Made by a program: the position numbers and the translations under genes. Below are positions 18,043 through 26,805 of a stretch of DNA of 64,000 nt, piece after piece (within the stretch, counting starts at the first letter, position 1; each line of letters opens with the position of its first letter). Below the pieces are notes generated by a model. It had not been told where the DNA came from. It was given only the letters and a program-made list of their open reading frames with translations, and made no database searches. The DNA lies in assembly GCA_015060975.1 (NCBI GenBank), contig SUXI01000004.1, positions 164,757 to 228,756 on the forward strand, given 5' to 3'. The DNA comes from Bacteroidales bacterium (GTDB taxonomy: Bacteria > Bacteroidota > Bacteroidia > Bacteroidales > Muribaculaceae).

Positions 18043-19554
18043 TTATTTGATACGATACAATGGCTTTTTAAAGTATGGGATATCGGTAACAGGGAGTATG
18101 GCAAATTGGCACTCGCGGTCTCTCGACTCGATGCGCACGCTTTCATTCTCCATATCAACAATCAAAGCATAAGCCCTTTCGTTGTCATTGGGATCAATGC
18201 TTCCGGTCCACATTCCATAGCCATCGGGACTTCGGGGTATGACAAATGAAAGTTCCCCCATAAGATCAGTTACCGAAGATCTTTTAATCGTCACTTGGGG
18301 TGCTACATTAACAACATCATAATCTATTGATACAATATCACACGAATTTATCAGCTCCTGCATTTCTTTTACCGAAGGCATTCGCCATCCGCTCGCCCAT
18401 AGGCACTTAGCGGCATCATATCCCGATCCTGTAATATCGGAATTGCAGCCGGCACCTCCATAAATCGCCAAACAAGTGGAACGCGGAAGATAGTTGGGTG
18501 CCGACGGGGATTTGCTTTGAAATTTATGGTCGGGATTTGTCGAACCCCAATGATATATTTGCTTCCCATCACCCATCAACTCTGAAGCCCAGCGCACCGA
18601 TAGACTTAGTTCTACCGGTTTCGGAATTTTATAACCTTTTTTATCTTCTTTACCTACGTCCAATCGTTTGAAATTCCCATAAATTCGATCGTCTCCATTC
18701 TCGTAAACAATTTGCGGCTCATCAAGATTGCCATCTTTATAGTAGTAACCATTATATATTTTGCCGTCACGCCACTCTCCATCAATCATGCTTTTAGTGT
18801 CTTTGTATTTAACCCACCCTTTGCCATGATATTTGCCATCTTTAAACTCACCGCAATATACAGTGTTTTTTAAGAAAAGCAACCCGAATCCATTTGGTTT
18901 CCCATTCGATTTCTCTCCAATATATTTATATGTCCCGTCCTCGTTTCTAAGCAACCCAAACGACAATGACTTCGCCGGTTGGATGCCGGTGGCTTTAGCA
19001 GGAATTGCAAACCCAACACCTAATAACAGGTGTGCCCTATTGATCGCGCCTTTATCCCATAGGAACAAGCATTCACTGATAAAGCGCTCACTATATCTTG
19101 CATACATTTCAATAAAAGAGGTAACAACAATACGCAAACATAATATATCAACAAATTCGTCATATCCTGAGGAAATAAGATTTTCCATATTTTGCAATGC
19201 ATAATATGCCCACCATAATGCTTCCTCGTTGTTGTCTTCCTCATTATAAATATCAGATAATAAGCCTGCGCTACCTACTTTTGCTATTCCTTCCAAGCCT
19301 GCATCTGAATTCGTAACACACATGTAAAGGTATTTTTTAGCTTTGGCATAATCCTTTTGCACTCCATATTTTTGTTGCATATCCACATCATCATAACCAT
19401 ATATCCTCCCCAACAGATATTGCGCAATCCCGTCGCCATTATCGGCGGCTTGGATTAATTCGTCTAATGTATATTCTTTGTATGTTTTAGCTTGGGTGGT
19501 GGGAGTTGCAAGTGCCAATATGAGTAATACCAGCAAATATTTTATTGTTTTCAT
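18043..19554 (-). CDS. Secreted protein: Sel1-like repeats, MORN repeats, C-terminal DUF1566-like domain
   Basis: 503 aa with a signal peptide (residues 1-22, ending TTQA). A Sel1/TPR-like region (about 30-165) contains DGIAQYLLGRIYG and YAKAKKYLYMCV. MORN-type repeats follow at about 210-290 (YIGEKSNGKPNGFGLL, YCGEFKDGKYHGKGWVKY, IDGEWRDGKIYNGYYY). The C-terminal domain (about 315-500) has SVRWASE, CLAIYGG, GWRMPSVKEMQELI and a MWTGS motif, as in DUF1566/FGE-like domains common in Bacteroidetes surface proteins. The upstream gene, 29 bases away, carries a version of the same C-terminal domain, so the pair arose by duplication and is probably co-transcribed from the leader at 20372-20692. Function unknown. 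Confidence 0.75.
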   Translation of the reverse strand: MKTIKYLLVLLILALATPTTQAKTYKEYTLDELIQAADNGDGIAQYLLGRIYGYDDVDMQQKYGVQKDYAKAKKYLYMCVTNSDAGLEGIAKVGSAGLLSDIYNEEDNNEEALWWAYYALQNMENLISSGYDEFVDILCLRIVVTSFIEMYARYSERFISECLFLWDKGAINRAHLLLGVGFAIPAKATGIQPAKSLSFGLLRNEDGTYKYIGEKSNGKPNGFGLLFLKNTVYCGEFKDGKYHGKGWVKYKDTKSMIDGEWRDGKIYNGYYYKDGNLDEPQIVYENGDDRIYGNFKRLDVGKEDKKGYKIPKPVELSLSVRWASELMGDGKQIYHWGSTNPDHKFQSKSPSAPNYLPRSTCLAIYGGAGCNSDITGSGYDAAKCLWASGWRMPSVKEMQELINSCDIVSIDYDVVNVAPQVTIKRSSVTDLMGELSFVIPRSPDGYGMWTGSIDPNDNERAYALIVDMENESVRIESRDRECQFAILPVTDIPYFKKPLYRIK

Positions 19555-19583
19555 TTGTAATAATTATTAGGCATACATCTAAT

Positions 19584-20354
19584 TTATTCCGCTCCCGCTT
19601 TTTTCTTCACCGGTCGTATCATCAATTGATTCCAACGTGGAGTTGACATTAACAAATGCCCTTTTGAGGGAATTACTCCGCAGTCAATTATATCTTTATC
19701 CTTAATACACCATGGAATTTCATGTAAACAAATACGGTAACAACCAATAGGTATGCCACCGTATTCATCATAAAAATCGTATGAACAAGTAAATGAAGTC
19801 CAATATGCACCATAAACAACATCTATGCCATCTTCTTTACCAATCTCATTGTTCCAACTGGGCAGAAATATTGAGTTACCATTTTTTGCGGTTACTTTAT
19901 AGCCTAATGTGCCATTGATTCGTGTTATTTCCCATTCACAATCACTAATTAATTCACTAAAATCTAATAATGTGGGCATTTGCCAACCATTACCTAAATT
20001 GCGATGAACGACGTCGATATCTTTGCCAGCAATATTTTGTGGAGGTTCAAGCCCGCCATATATTGCCAAACAGCTTTCTATATCAATATAATTCTCCCCA
20101 TTAGGGTCATCAGCCTGAAATCTAAGGACACCCGTAGGGTCACCCCATCCACAATATATACCCACTTCAGTGGGGTCTTCGGCACACAAATTAAATGAAG
20201 ACCACAATACCGAGCCTCCCATATCAACAGCCATGGGCTCTTTTGGTGGAATTAGCTCTTCTTTAAGTTCAACATGAAAATCATCAATTTGCGCAAATGA
20301 ACTAAAGAATGACAAACAACAAACGCATAACATCATAAAATTTACTCGTCTCAT
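19584..20354 (-). CDS. Secreted protein with DUF1566-like domain, paralogue of the downstream gene
   Basis: 256 aa. A signal peptide (about 1-21, ending SSFAQ) is followed almost directly by the same module found at the C-terminus of the next gene: SVLWSSF, YCGWGDP, SCLAIYGG, NGWQMPTLLDFSELI, YWTS, and a final MIRPV. It lacks the Sel1 and MORN parts. The first gene of a two-gene unit, it is preceded by a 329-bp structured leader block whose end lies 20 bases before this ATG. Function unknown; the domain is probably extracellular. Confidence 0.75.
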   Translation of the reverse strand: MRRVNFMMLCVCCLSFFSSFAQIDDFHVELKEELIPPKEPMAVDMGGSVLWSSFNLCAEDPTEVGIYCGWGDPTGVLRFQADDPNGENYIDIESCLAIYGGLEPPQNIAGKDIDVVHRNLGNGWQMPTLLDFSELISDCEWEITRINGTLGYKVTAKNGNSIFLPSWNNEIGKEDGIDVVYGAYWTSFTCSYDFYDEYGGIPIGCYRICLHEIPWCIKDKDIIDCGVIPSKGHLLMSTPRWNQLMIRPVKKKAGAE

Positions 20355-20371
20355 AATTATCTGAAATTTGA

Positions 20372-20692
20372 GTGCCTCCTGTGTCCCCTAATTTGGCAAT
20401 TAACGAATTGATTGTTAGTTATAAAAATGCAAAAACGTGGGACATTGTTCGGTTTATTTAAATTGAGGCATCGCCAAACGCCCGACACGAAATAAACAGT
20501 CCACTCCCACGCCTCTATCGTATATCTCGAGCCCCTTGCCGGGGAGTGGATATGCGACAAGCATGAGCGTTTGTTCTGCTCTCCTTCGTGTCAAAATTTT
20601 GGCGAATTTTCAATTTAAGGATAAAGCTGAAAACGCTTTCACTAAAATGTCTCCCGAGGGAGGGCAACACTCTGCCACCCACAAGATTGATG
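20372..20692 (-). ncRNA. Structured leader RNA, copy A (candidate new element)
   Basis: On the minus strand the block runs from a -7 box (20700-20693) to AGGAGGCAC (20380-20372), ending 20 bases before the ATG at 20354. Very similar sequence occurs at 43888-44212. Helices (plus coordinates): 20505-20511 with 20436-20442; 20490-20497 with 20452-20459; 20549-20553 with 20522-20526 capped by 20541-20544 with 20532-20535. TTTGGCGA (20598-20605) in one hairpin loop is complementary to TCGCCAAA (20471-20478) in another. It is not coding: small indels between the copies break all frames. It may be a cis-regulatory leader or a separate small RNA. This fills most of the 557-bp gap before thrA. Confidence 0.7.
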
Positions 20693-20723
20693 CAAAAGTA
20701 GAAATTTAATTGATATTTAACAA
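20693..20723 (-). promoter_or_regulatory. Promoter of leader copy A
   Basis: On the minus strand TTG (20723-20721), a 20-base spacer and TACTTTTG (20700-20693, exact TAnnTTTG). Conservation between the two leader copies begins at this box. Confidence 0.65.
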
Positions 20724-20815
20724 CAAAATCTAAAAATTCTTTTGAGCATTCATTTCCTTTTGCTCTCCCATAAAATAAGAAGCGCTCTTATTTCATAGAT
20801 GTTGTGCGAAATTTG

Positions 20816-20846
20816 TTGGGTATTTGGGGGATATTAATTACCTTTG
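20816..20846 (+). promoter_or_regulatory. Promoter of the threonine cluster
   Basis: TTG (20816-20818), a 20-base spacer, then TACCTTTG (20839-20846). The predicted 60-base leader contains a 6-bp hairpin, GTGTGG / CCGCAC (20861-20880), directly upstream of thrA. I found no threonine-rich leader peptide. Confidence 0.65.
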
Positions 20847-20911
20847 TAAATTAAAATATCGTGTGGAGTTGTAGCCGCACATAAATATATAATTAAACTA
20901 AAAAACGAAAG

Positions 20912-23347
20912 ATGAAAGTACTAAAATTTGGTGGAACATCAGTTGGTACGGTTGAGAGCCTCGGCAGTGTAAAGAGTATTGTTGAGAGTTGTAATGAACC
21001 GGTAATCGTAGTAGTGTCGGCTCTTGGAGGGATCACCGATCAATTGATAAATACAGCCAAACTTGCGGCTCAAGGAGATAAGAGCCATTTGGATAGCTAC
21101 GCTCGTATAGTAGAACGCCATAACAGTGTGATTGCCAACATGGTGCCTGCCGAAAAAATTGGCGAGGTGAAATCAATCATTGATCCATTGCTTGATGAAC
21201 TTGGCAATATTTACAAAGGTGTGAGTTTGATAAAAGACTTGTCGGAACGCACTCTTGATATTATTGTCAGCTATGGTGAAAGATTGTCGAGTGTGATAAT
21301 AAGTCGCATAATTAAAGATGCACAGCATTATGACTCTCGCAATTTCATCAAGACAGAAAAACAATTTGGCAAACATATATTGAACAATGACACGACCCAA
21401 AGATATATTCACGCCACATTTGATAACAACAACTTTAAAGTAGCGGTTGTTCCGGGATTTATTTCATCAGACGAAAATGGGAATATAACAAATCTCGGTC
21501 GTGGTGGCAGCGATTATACCGCCGCTATTCTTGCCGCCACATTAAATGCATCGGTACTTGAAATATGGACCGATGTAGATGGATTCATGACAGCCGACCC
21601 ACGCGTTATCAACAATACATACGTTATAGATCATTTGTCGTTTATTGAAGCGATGGAGTTGTGTAACTTTGGGGCTAAGGTAATATATCCCCCCACTATA
21701 TATCCGGTATGTCATAAAAACATTCCTATTTGGATTAAAAACACTTTTAATCCCACAGCTCCCGGAACATGCATCTCGGAACAACGTCCAAGTCCCGAAG
21801 GCAAGGCAATCAAAGGAATTTCATCAATCAATGATACTTGTTTGATAACCGTATCGGGGTTAGGCATGGTAGGTATTATTGGTATCAATGCCCGAATTTT
21901 TAATGCTTTGGCTAAGAATGGCGTGAGTGTGTTCCTTGTGTCGCAAGCATCGAGCGAAAACAACACTTCATTTGCGGTTAAGAATGCCGATGCCGATATG
22001 GCTGTATCGGTGCTTAAAGAGGAGTTTGCCGTGGAATTGCAATCGGGCGAGATAAGTGATATAGATGCCGAACCCAATCTTGCGACGGTTGCGATTGTGG
22101 GAGAAAACATGAAACATTCTACCGGTATTGCCGGCAAATTGTTTAACACACTCGGACGCAATGGTATAAATGTAATAGCATGTGCTCAAGGTGCCTCTGA
22201 AACCAACATATCGTTTGTTATTGATTTGAAAAATTTGCGCAAGGCGTTAAACGTTATTCATGATTCATTCTTCCTTTCTGAAACACAAGTACTCAACTTA
22301 TTTATAGTGGGTGTGGGTAACGTGGGGCAACATTTGCTTGAACAAATAAGATTGCAACATGATAACTTATTAAAATATAAAGCACTTGAATTGCGTGTTG
22401 TAGGTATCTCAAATTCACGCAAATGTGTTTTTAGTCGAGAAGGAATCGATATTGCCAATTATAAAGAACTGTTAGATAAATCAGATATAACATCAACACC
22501 TCAGAACATCAAAGACGGAGTGCTGGGAATGAATATCTTCAACTCGGTATTTGTTGATTGTACGGCAAATGAAGGTGTAGCATCGCTTTATGCTGATTTG
22601 CTTTCTCATAACGTGAATGTTGTAGCTGCAAATAAAATAGCTGCGTCGTCATGCTATAATAATTATTCAAAGCTTAAACAAATCGCACGCAAAAAAGATG
22701 TAAAATTCTTGTTTGAAACAAATGTAGGTGCAGGACTTCCGATTATAAACACAATTAATAGTCTTATAAATTCGGGTGACAAGATTTTGAAAATTGAAGC
22801 AGTATTGTCGGGAACTCTTAATTATATATTCAATGTATTAAGTAGTGAAATTCCTATGAGCAGGGCGATAATGATGGCTAAAGAAGCCGGTTATAGTGAG
22901 CCTGATCCACGCATCGACCTTAGTGGAAAAGATGTGATAAGAAAATTGGTTATACTTGCTCGTGAAGCAGGTTATGCCGTAGAACAAAATGATGTTGAAA
23001 AACATCTATTTATTCCTCAAGAATATTTTGAAGGATCGATTGACGATTTCTTTGCGCGAATAAGTGAGGTTGATGCTGATTTTGAAGCTAAACGCTCTCA
23101 GGCTGAAGCAGAAGATCAACGATTCCGTTTTGTAGCTCGATTGGAAGAAGGAAAATTAGATGTGAGTTTGCAAAAAGTTGGTTCTTCTCACCCATTTTAT
23201 GTTCTCGAAGGCAGCAATAACGTAATACTTTTGACAACCGAGCGTTATAATGAATATCCAATGGTGATAAAAGGTTATGGTGCCGGAGCCGAAGTTACCG
23301 CAGCCGGTGTATTTGCCGATATTATAAGTATTGCTAATATTAGATAG
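20912..23347 (+). CDS. thrA: Bifunctional aspartokinase / homoserine dehydrogenase I
   Basis: Catalyses the first and third steps of the aspartate pathway to threonine and methionine. The 811 residues show an aspartokinase domain (1 to about 290; KFGGTSVGTVESL at 4-16, GRGGSDYTA), two ACT regulatory domains (about 310-455) that normally bind threonine for feedback control, and an NAD(P)-binding homoserine dehydrogenase domain (about 460-811; FIVGVGNVGQHLLEQ, NVVAANKIAAS, GTLNYIFNVL, GYSEPDPRIDLSGKD). The length equals that of E. coli ThrA. It heads a run of six closely spaced rightward genes: the putative homoserine kinase starts four bases after its stop, then thrC. Assignment is secure. Confidence 0.97.
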   Translation: MKVLKFGGTSVGTVESLGSVKSIVESCNEPVIVVVSALGGITDQLINTAKLAAQGDKSHLDSYARIVERHNSVIANMVPAEKIGEVKSIIDPLLDELGNIYKGVSLIKDLSERTLDIIVSYGERLSSVIISRIIKDAQHYDSRNFIKTEKQFGKHILNNDTTQRYIHATFDNNNFKVAVVPGFISSDENGNITNLGRGGSDYTAAILAATLNASVLEIWTDVDGFMTADPRVINNTYVIDHLSFIEAMELCNFGAKVIYPPTIYPVCHKNIPIWIKNTFNPTAPGTCISEQRPSPEGKAIKGISSINDTCLITVSGLGMVGIIGINARIFNALAKNGVSVFLVSQASSENNTSFAVKNADADMAVSVLKEEFAVELQSGEISDIDAEPNLATVAIVGENMKHSTGIAGKLFNTLGRNGINVIACAQGASETNISFVIDLKNLRKALNVIHDSFFLSETQVLNLFIVGVGNVGQHLLEQIRLQHDNLLKYKALELRVVGISNSRKCVFSREGIDIANYKELLDKSDITSTPQNIKDGVLGMNIFNSVFVDCTANEGVASLYADLLSHNVNVVAANKIAASSCYNNYSKLKQIARKKDVKFLFETNVGAGLPIINTINSLINSGDKILKIEAVLSGTLNYIFNVLSSEIPMSRAIMMAKEAGYSEPDPRIDLSGKDVIRKLVILAREAGYAVEQNDVEKHLFIPQEYFEGSIDDFFARISEVDADFEAKRSQAEAEDQRFRFVARLEEGKLDVSLQKVGSSHPFYVLEGSNNVILLTTERYNEYPMVIKGYGAGAEVTAAGVFADIISIANIR

Positions 23348-23351
23348 AGTT

Positions 23352-24566
23352 ATGAAATATATTATTGTTCTTGGCGATGGAATGGCCGATGAGCCGATAG
23401 CTGACTTGGGAGGGAAAACCCCGCTTCAAGTTGCAAAAACTCCGTCAATGGACTATCTCGCTAAAAATGGAAAGACCGGGACACTTGTCACTGTTCCCGA
23501 GGGCTTTCATCCCGGTAGCGAAATCGCAAATTTATCAGTATTAGGATATGATGTTGCAAAAGTCTTTGAAGGCAGAGGCTCGCTTGAAGCCGCAAGTATG
23601 GGTATTGACATCGAAGCCAATGAAATGGCAATGCGGTGCAATCTTATATGTATCGAAGACGGGAAAATAAAAAATCATTCAGCCGGTCATATTTCAAATG
23701 AGGAAGCAACGGAATTAATAAGTTTTCTTCAGAAGAATTTGGGAAATGATGTAGTCTCGTTTTATCCCGGAATATCTTATCGTCATTTATTGAAGATAAA
23801 AAATGCAGATAAAAGAGTGTCATGTACCCCACCTCATGACGTTCCCGGTGTGGCATATAAAGATGTATTGGTTAAACCTCAAGTAGGAGATGCCACATAT
23901 ACATCTGATTTAATAAATAATTTGATTCTTAAGTCGCAAGAATTACTTTCCTCTCATCCAATAAATATCAAACGTGTGAGCGAAGGTAAAGACCCGGCAA
24001 ATAGTATATGGCCATGGTCTCCAGGCTATAAACCATCAATGCAAACGATGTCGGAACTTTACGGTATAAAAAAAGGTGTGGTTATTTCGGCAGTTGATTT
24101 AATAAGAGGCATAGGCGTATATGCCGGATTGCAACCCATTATTGTTGACGGAGCCACCGGTTTATATGATACAAATTATGAAGGTAAAGTAGATGCCGCC
24201 ATCAAAGCATTGCGAGATGATGTGGATTTTGTGTTTTTGCATATTGAGGCAAGCGATGAAGCCGGACATGAAGGAGATGTTGCACTCAAAATAAAAACCA
24301 TTGAATACCTTGACAGTCGAGTATTAAGACCTTTAATTGAGGCATTAGACACAATAGATGATGATGTGACGATCGCAGTATTACCCGACCACCCTACTCC
24401 GTGTCGTATTCGCACTCATACTTCTCAGCCCGTACCATTTGTGATATATAATAAAGGCATAAAGGCTGATGCCGTTGAACACTTTGATGAAAAATCGGCT
24501 TTAAACGGTTTATTTGGAGAAATAGCCGGAGATGAACTTATAAAAAAAATGATTGTAAAACATTAA
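23352..24566 (+). CDS. Archaeal-type cofactor-independent phosphoglycerate mutase homologue, putative homoserine kinase
   Basis: 404 aa of the alkaline-phosphatase superfamily, apgM type. The N-terminal metal site VLGDGMADEP (Asp9) and the phosphoacceptor serine in NLSVLGYD (Ser62) are present, as is the C-terminal VLPDHPTPC. Its place between thrA and thrC, and the absence of a GHMP-type thrB in the cluster, fit the established proposal that this subgroup acts as homoserine kinase in Bacteroidetes and others. I chose the start at 23352, because MKYIIVLGDGMADEP is the family N-terminus; an earlier in-frame start at 23331 would overlap thrA. Activity is inferred from context. Confidence 0.88.
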   Translation: MKYIIVLGDGMADEPIADLGGKTPLQVAKTPSMDYLAKNGKTGTLVTVPEGFHPGSEIANLSVLGYDVAKVFEGRGSLEAASMGIDIEANEMAMRCNLICIEDGKIKNHSAGHISNEEATELISFLQKNLGNDVVSFYPGISYRHLLKIKNADKRVSCTPPHDVPGVAYKDVLVKPQVGDATYTSDLINNLILKSQELLSSHPINIKRVSEGKDPANSIWPWSPGYKPSMQTMSELYGIKKGVVISAVDLIRGIGVYAGLQPIIVDGATGLYDTNYEGKVDAAIKALRDDVDFVFLHIEASDEAGHEGDVALKIKTIEYLDSRVLRPLIEALDTIDDDVTIAVLPDHPTPCRIRTHTSQPVPFVIYNKGIKADAVEHFDEKSALNGLFGEIAGDELIKKMIVKH

Positions 24567-24577
24567 ACCAAAATAAA

Positions 24578-25882
24578 ATGCAATATTATAGTACAAGTGG
24601 AAATGCGCCCAAAACAACACTTAAAGATGCTGTTGTAAAAGGGCTGGCTCCCGATAAAGGATTATACATGCCTGAGCGTATTCCTGCTATACCTAAAGCT
24701 TTTTTCAATAATATAGGAGAAATGTCACTACAAGATATAGCATATGTTGTGGCAAATACTCTTTTTGGAGATGACATAGAATCGGAAACGCTGAAACAAA
24801 TTGTAAATGAGACACTAAACTTTGACATTCCATTGGTTCATGTTGCGGATAATCGATATAGTTTAGAATTATTTCATGGTCCGACATTAGCATTCAAAGA
24901 TGTAGGCGCTCGTTTTATGGCTCGCTTGTTAAGCTATTTCAACAAGAAAAGTGGCACCAAAGATGTGAATGTGCTGGTAGCAACATCGGGTGATACCGGG
25001 AGCGCAGTCGCAAACGGTTTTCTTGGAGTTCCGGGTGTAAAAGTGTTTGTATTATATCCCAAAGGTAAAGTCAGCAAAATTCAAGAGGCACAGTTTACCA
25101 CACTTGGAAAAAACATTACTGCACTTGAAATTTCAGGGACATTTGATGATTGTCAAGCGTTAGTGAAAAATGCTTTTATGGATAGTGAATTAAATGAAAA
25201 AATGCAACTCACATCGGCAAACTCAATCAATGTAGCTCGTTTCTTACCTCAAATGTTTTATTATTTCTATGCATACGCACAATTAGCTAAAATGGGTAAA
25301 CCATTAGATAATATAGTCGTGTCGGTGCCAAGCGGTAATTTTGGAAATATTACAGCCGGATTGATAGGAAAGCGAATGGGTTTGCCCATTAAGCGATTTA
25401 TAGCCGCTAATAATAGAAACGATATTTTTTACCAATATCTATTGAGTGGAACATATAATCCTCGCCCATCGATTGCAACTATAGCGAATGCAATGGATGT
25501 TGGTGCTCCTTCAAATTTCGCACGGATTCTTGATTTATATGGAAATTCTCATGATGCAATAAGCGCAGAAATTTCAGGTTGCACTTATACCGATGAACAA
25601 ATAGCTGAAACATTAAAAGAGACTTATAGAGCAACCGGATATTTACTTGATCCTCATGGTGCAGTCGGTTATCGCAGTTTGGTCGAAGGTCTAAGAAATG
25701 ACGAAATAGGAATATTCCTTGAAACCGCTCATCCTGCTAAATTTAAAGATACCGTTGAAAAAATAGTGGAAGAAGAAGTTGTGATACCATCTAAATTAGC
25801 TGCCTTTATGAAAGGGACTAAATCAACAATTAAACTGCCTTCTACATTTCCTTCTTTTAAAAAATATTTATTATCATTATAA
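24578..25882 (+). CDS. thrC: Threonine synthase
   Basis: PLP enzyme turning O-phosphohomoserine into threonine, the last pathway step. The 434 residues have the N-terminus YYSTSGNAPKTTLKDAV, the PLP-lysine motif HGPTLAFKDVGARF (Lys107), VATSGDTGSAVANGF and the phosphate-binding VPSGNFGNI typical of the long bacterial/yeast class. It follows the putative homoserine kinase by 11 bases and precedes the small unknown gene by 12. With the two genes before it, it completes the route from aspartyl compounds to threonine except aspartate-semialdehyde dehydrogenase. Confidence 0.97.
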   Translation: MQYYSTSGNAPKTTLKDAVVKGLAPDKGLYMPERIPAIPKAFFNNIGEMSLQDIAYVVANTLFGDDIESETLKQIVNETLNFDIPLVHVADNRYSLELFHGPTLAFKDVGARFMARLLSYFNKKSGTKDVNVLVATSGDTGSAVANGFLGVPGVKVFVLYPKGKVSKIQEAQFTTLGKNITALEISGTFDDCQALVKNAFMDSELNEKMQLTSANSINVARFLPQMFYYFYAYAQLAKMGKPLDNIVVSVPSGNFGNITAGLIGKRMGLPIKRFIAANNRNDIFYQYLLSGTYNPRPSIATIANAMDVGAPSNFARILDLYGNSHDAISAEISGCTYTDEQIAETLKETYRATGYLLDPHGAVGYRSLVEGLRNDEIGIFLETAHPAKFKDTVEKIVEEEVVIPSKLAAFMKGTKSTIKLPSTFPSFKKYLLSL

Positions 25883-25894
25883 TCTTAAATTGTC

Positions 25895-26260
25895 ATGGCA
25901 AACAAAAGAACATTAAAAAAACAAATCAAGTATGCATGTGGCGACTTAGCCGGTGAATGTATTTTAGCTATTAATTTTATTGAAAGTATTGATGTCGCTA
26001 AGATGCAAAATGTAATATTTAATATTGCAGCAGTTCAAACAACGACCCTTAAAAGAACTTCTTTTTCATTTGATAAAACCAAATCAGAATTTGATTCGGT
26101 TTTTGCATATAATGTCGCAAAAACAAAGTACTTCAAGTTAGCATACAAAGCATTAAAAGACTCATTTGATCAAGATGTTTTGGCTATAGTGAAATCAATG
26201 AACGAGCTTTTGCCTCAATCTCAAAAAGATGCAAACAAAGAAACATTAAAAGGTAATTAA
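25895..26260 (+). CDS. Small conserved protein of unknown function
   Basis: 121 aa, basic N-terminus (MANKRTLKKQIKYACGDLAGE), mostly helical by eye, no signal peptide or membrane segment. I do not recognise a domain. Similar short proteins beginning MANKRTLKK are common in Bacteroidales. Its stop codon overlaps the start of the acyltransferase gene (TAATG at 26258-26262), so translation of the two is probably coupled. It is expressed with the threonine genes or the lipid gene that follows. Confidence 0.75.
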   Translation: MANKRTLKKQIKYACGDLAGECILAINFIESIDVAKMQNVIFNIAAVQTTTLKRTSFSFDKTKSEFDSVFAYNVAKTKYFKLAYKALKDSFDQDVLAIVKSMNELLPQSQKDANKETLKGN

Positions 26261-26799
26261 TGAAATTTTTGGCTAAACTTATATTGAGGATAGCCGGTTG
26301 GCATGTATCTATTACAGCTCCCGACTATCCTAAATGTATTATATGTGTTGCACCTCATACAAGTAATTGGGATTTTATTCTTGGTAAATTGGCATATTTA
26401 TCAGTTGGACGTGATGCAGGTTTTTTGATGAAAGAATCTTGGTTTTTTCCTCCATTAGGATATATATTAAAAGGTATGGGAGGTATTCCTGTATCTCGCA
26501 AAAAAAACGCATCTTTAGTAGATATAATTATATCAAAATTCAACTCTACCGATAATTTATGTATAGCTATAACACCTGAAGGGACTCGAAAAAAAGTTAG
26601 TGAATGGAGAACCGGACTGCTTCATATTGCTTATAATGCAAAAGTACCCATTCTTTTAGGTAAATTTGATTTCAAAAATAAATCTATTTATGTAGATAAG
26701 CAATTAGAATACACAAATGATATTAAAACAGATATGATGCGTATTAAGGATTTTTATAAAGACGCATCGGCATGTTACCCGGATAAATTTAGTATTTAA
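26260..26799 (+). CDS. PlsC-like acyltransferase (LPLAT superfamily)
   Basis: 179 aa with the acyltransferase motifs in order: HTSNWD (His33-x4-Asp38, the catalytic HX4D), the GGIPVSRKK region (block II), and TPEGTRKK (block III). This family transfers acyl groups to lysophospholipids or related acceptors at the membrane. It is shorter than classical PlsC (about 240 aa) and belongs to the small LPLAT group common in Bacteroidetes whose exact acceptor is unknown. Overlaps the preceding gene by one base; the nitrilase-family gene starts six bases downstream. Confidence 0.85.
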   Translation: MKFLAKLILRIAGWHVSITAPDYPKCIICVAPHTSNWDFILGKLAYLSVGRDAGFLMKESWFFPPLGYILKGMGGIPVSRKKNASLVDIIISKFNSTDNLCIAITPEGTRKKVSEWRTGLLHIAYNAKVPILLGKFDFKNKSIYVDKQLEYTNDIKTDMMRIKDFYKDASACYPDKFSI

Positions 26800-26805
26800 T
26801 ATTAT

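Noticed and set aside
20372..20692. Leader as tmRNA, 6S RNA, RNase P RNA or a TPP/cobalamin/SAM riboswitch
   Set aside because: I looked for the conserved cores I know (for example the tmRNA ends, RNase P core motifs, the cobalamin box) and saw none. This was by eye only.
20372..20700. Leader block as an insertion sequence, MITE, group II intron or retron RNA
   Set aside because: No terminal inverted repeats, target duplications, transposase or reverse transcriptase in the window, and both copies are placed exactly between a promoter and a start codon.
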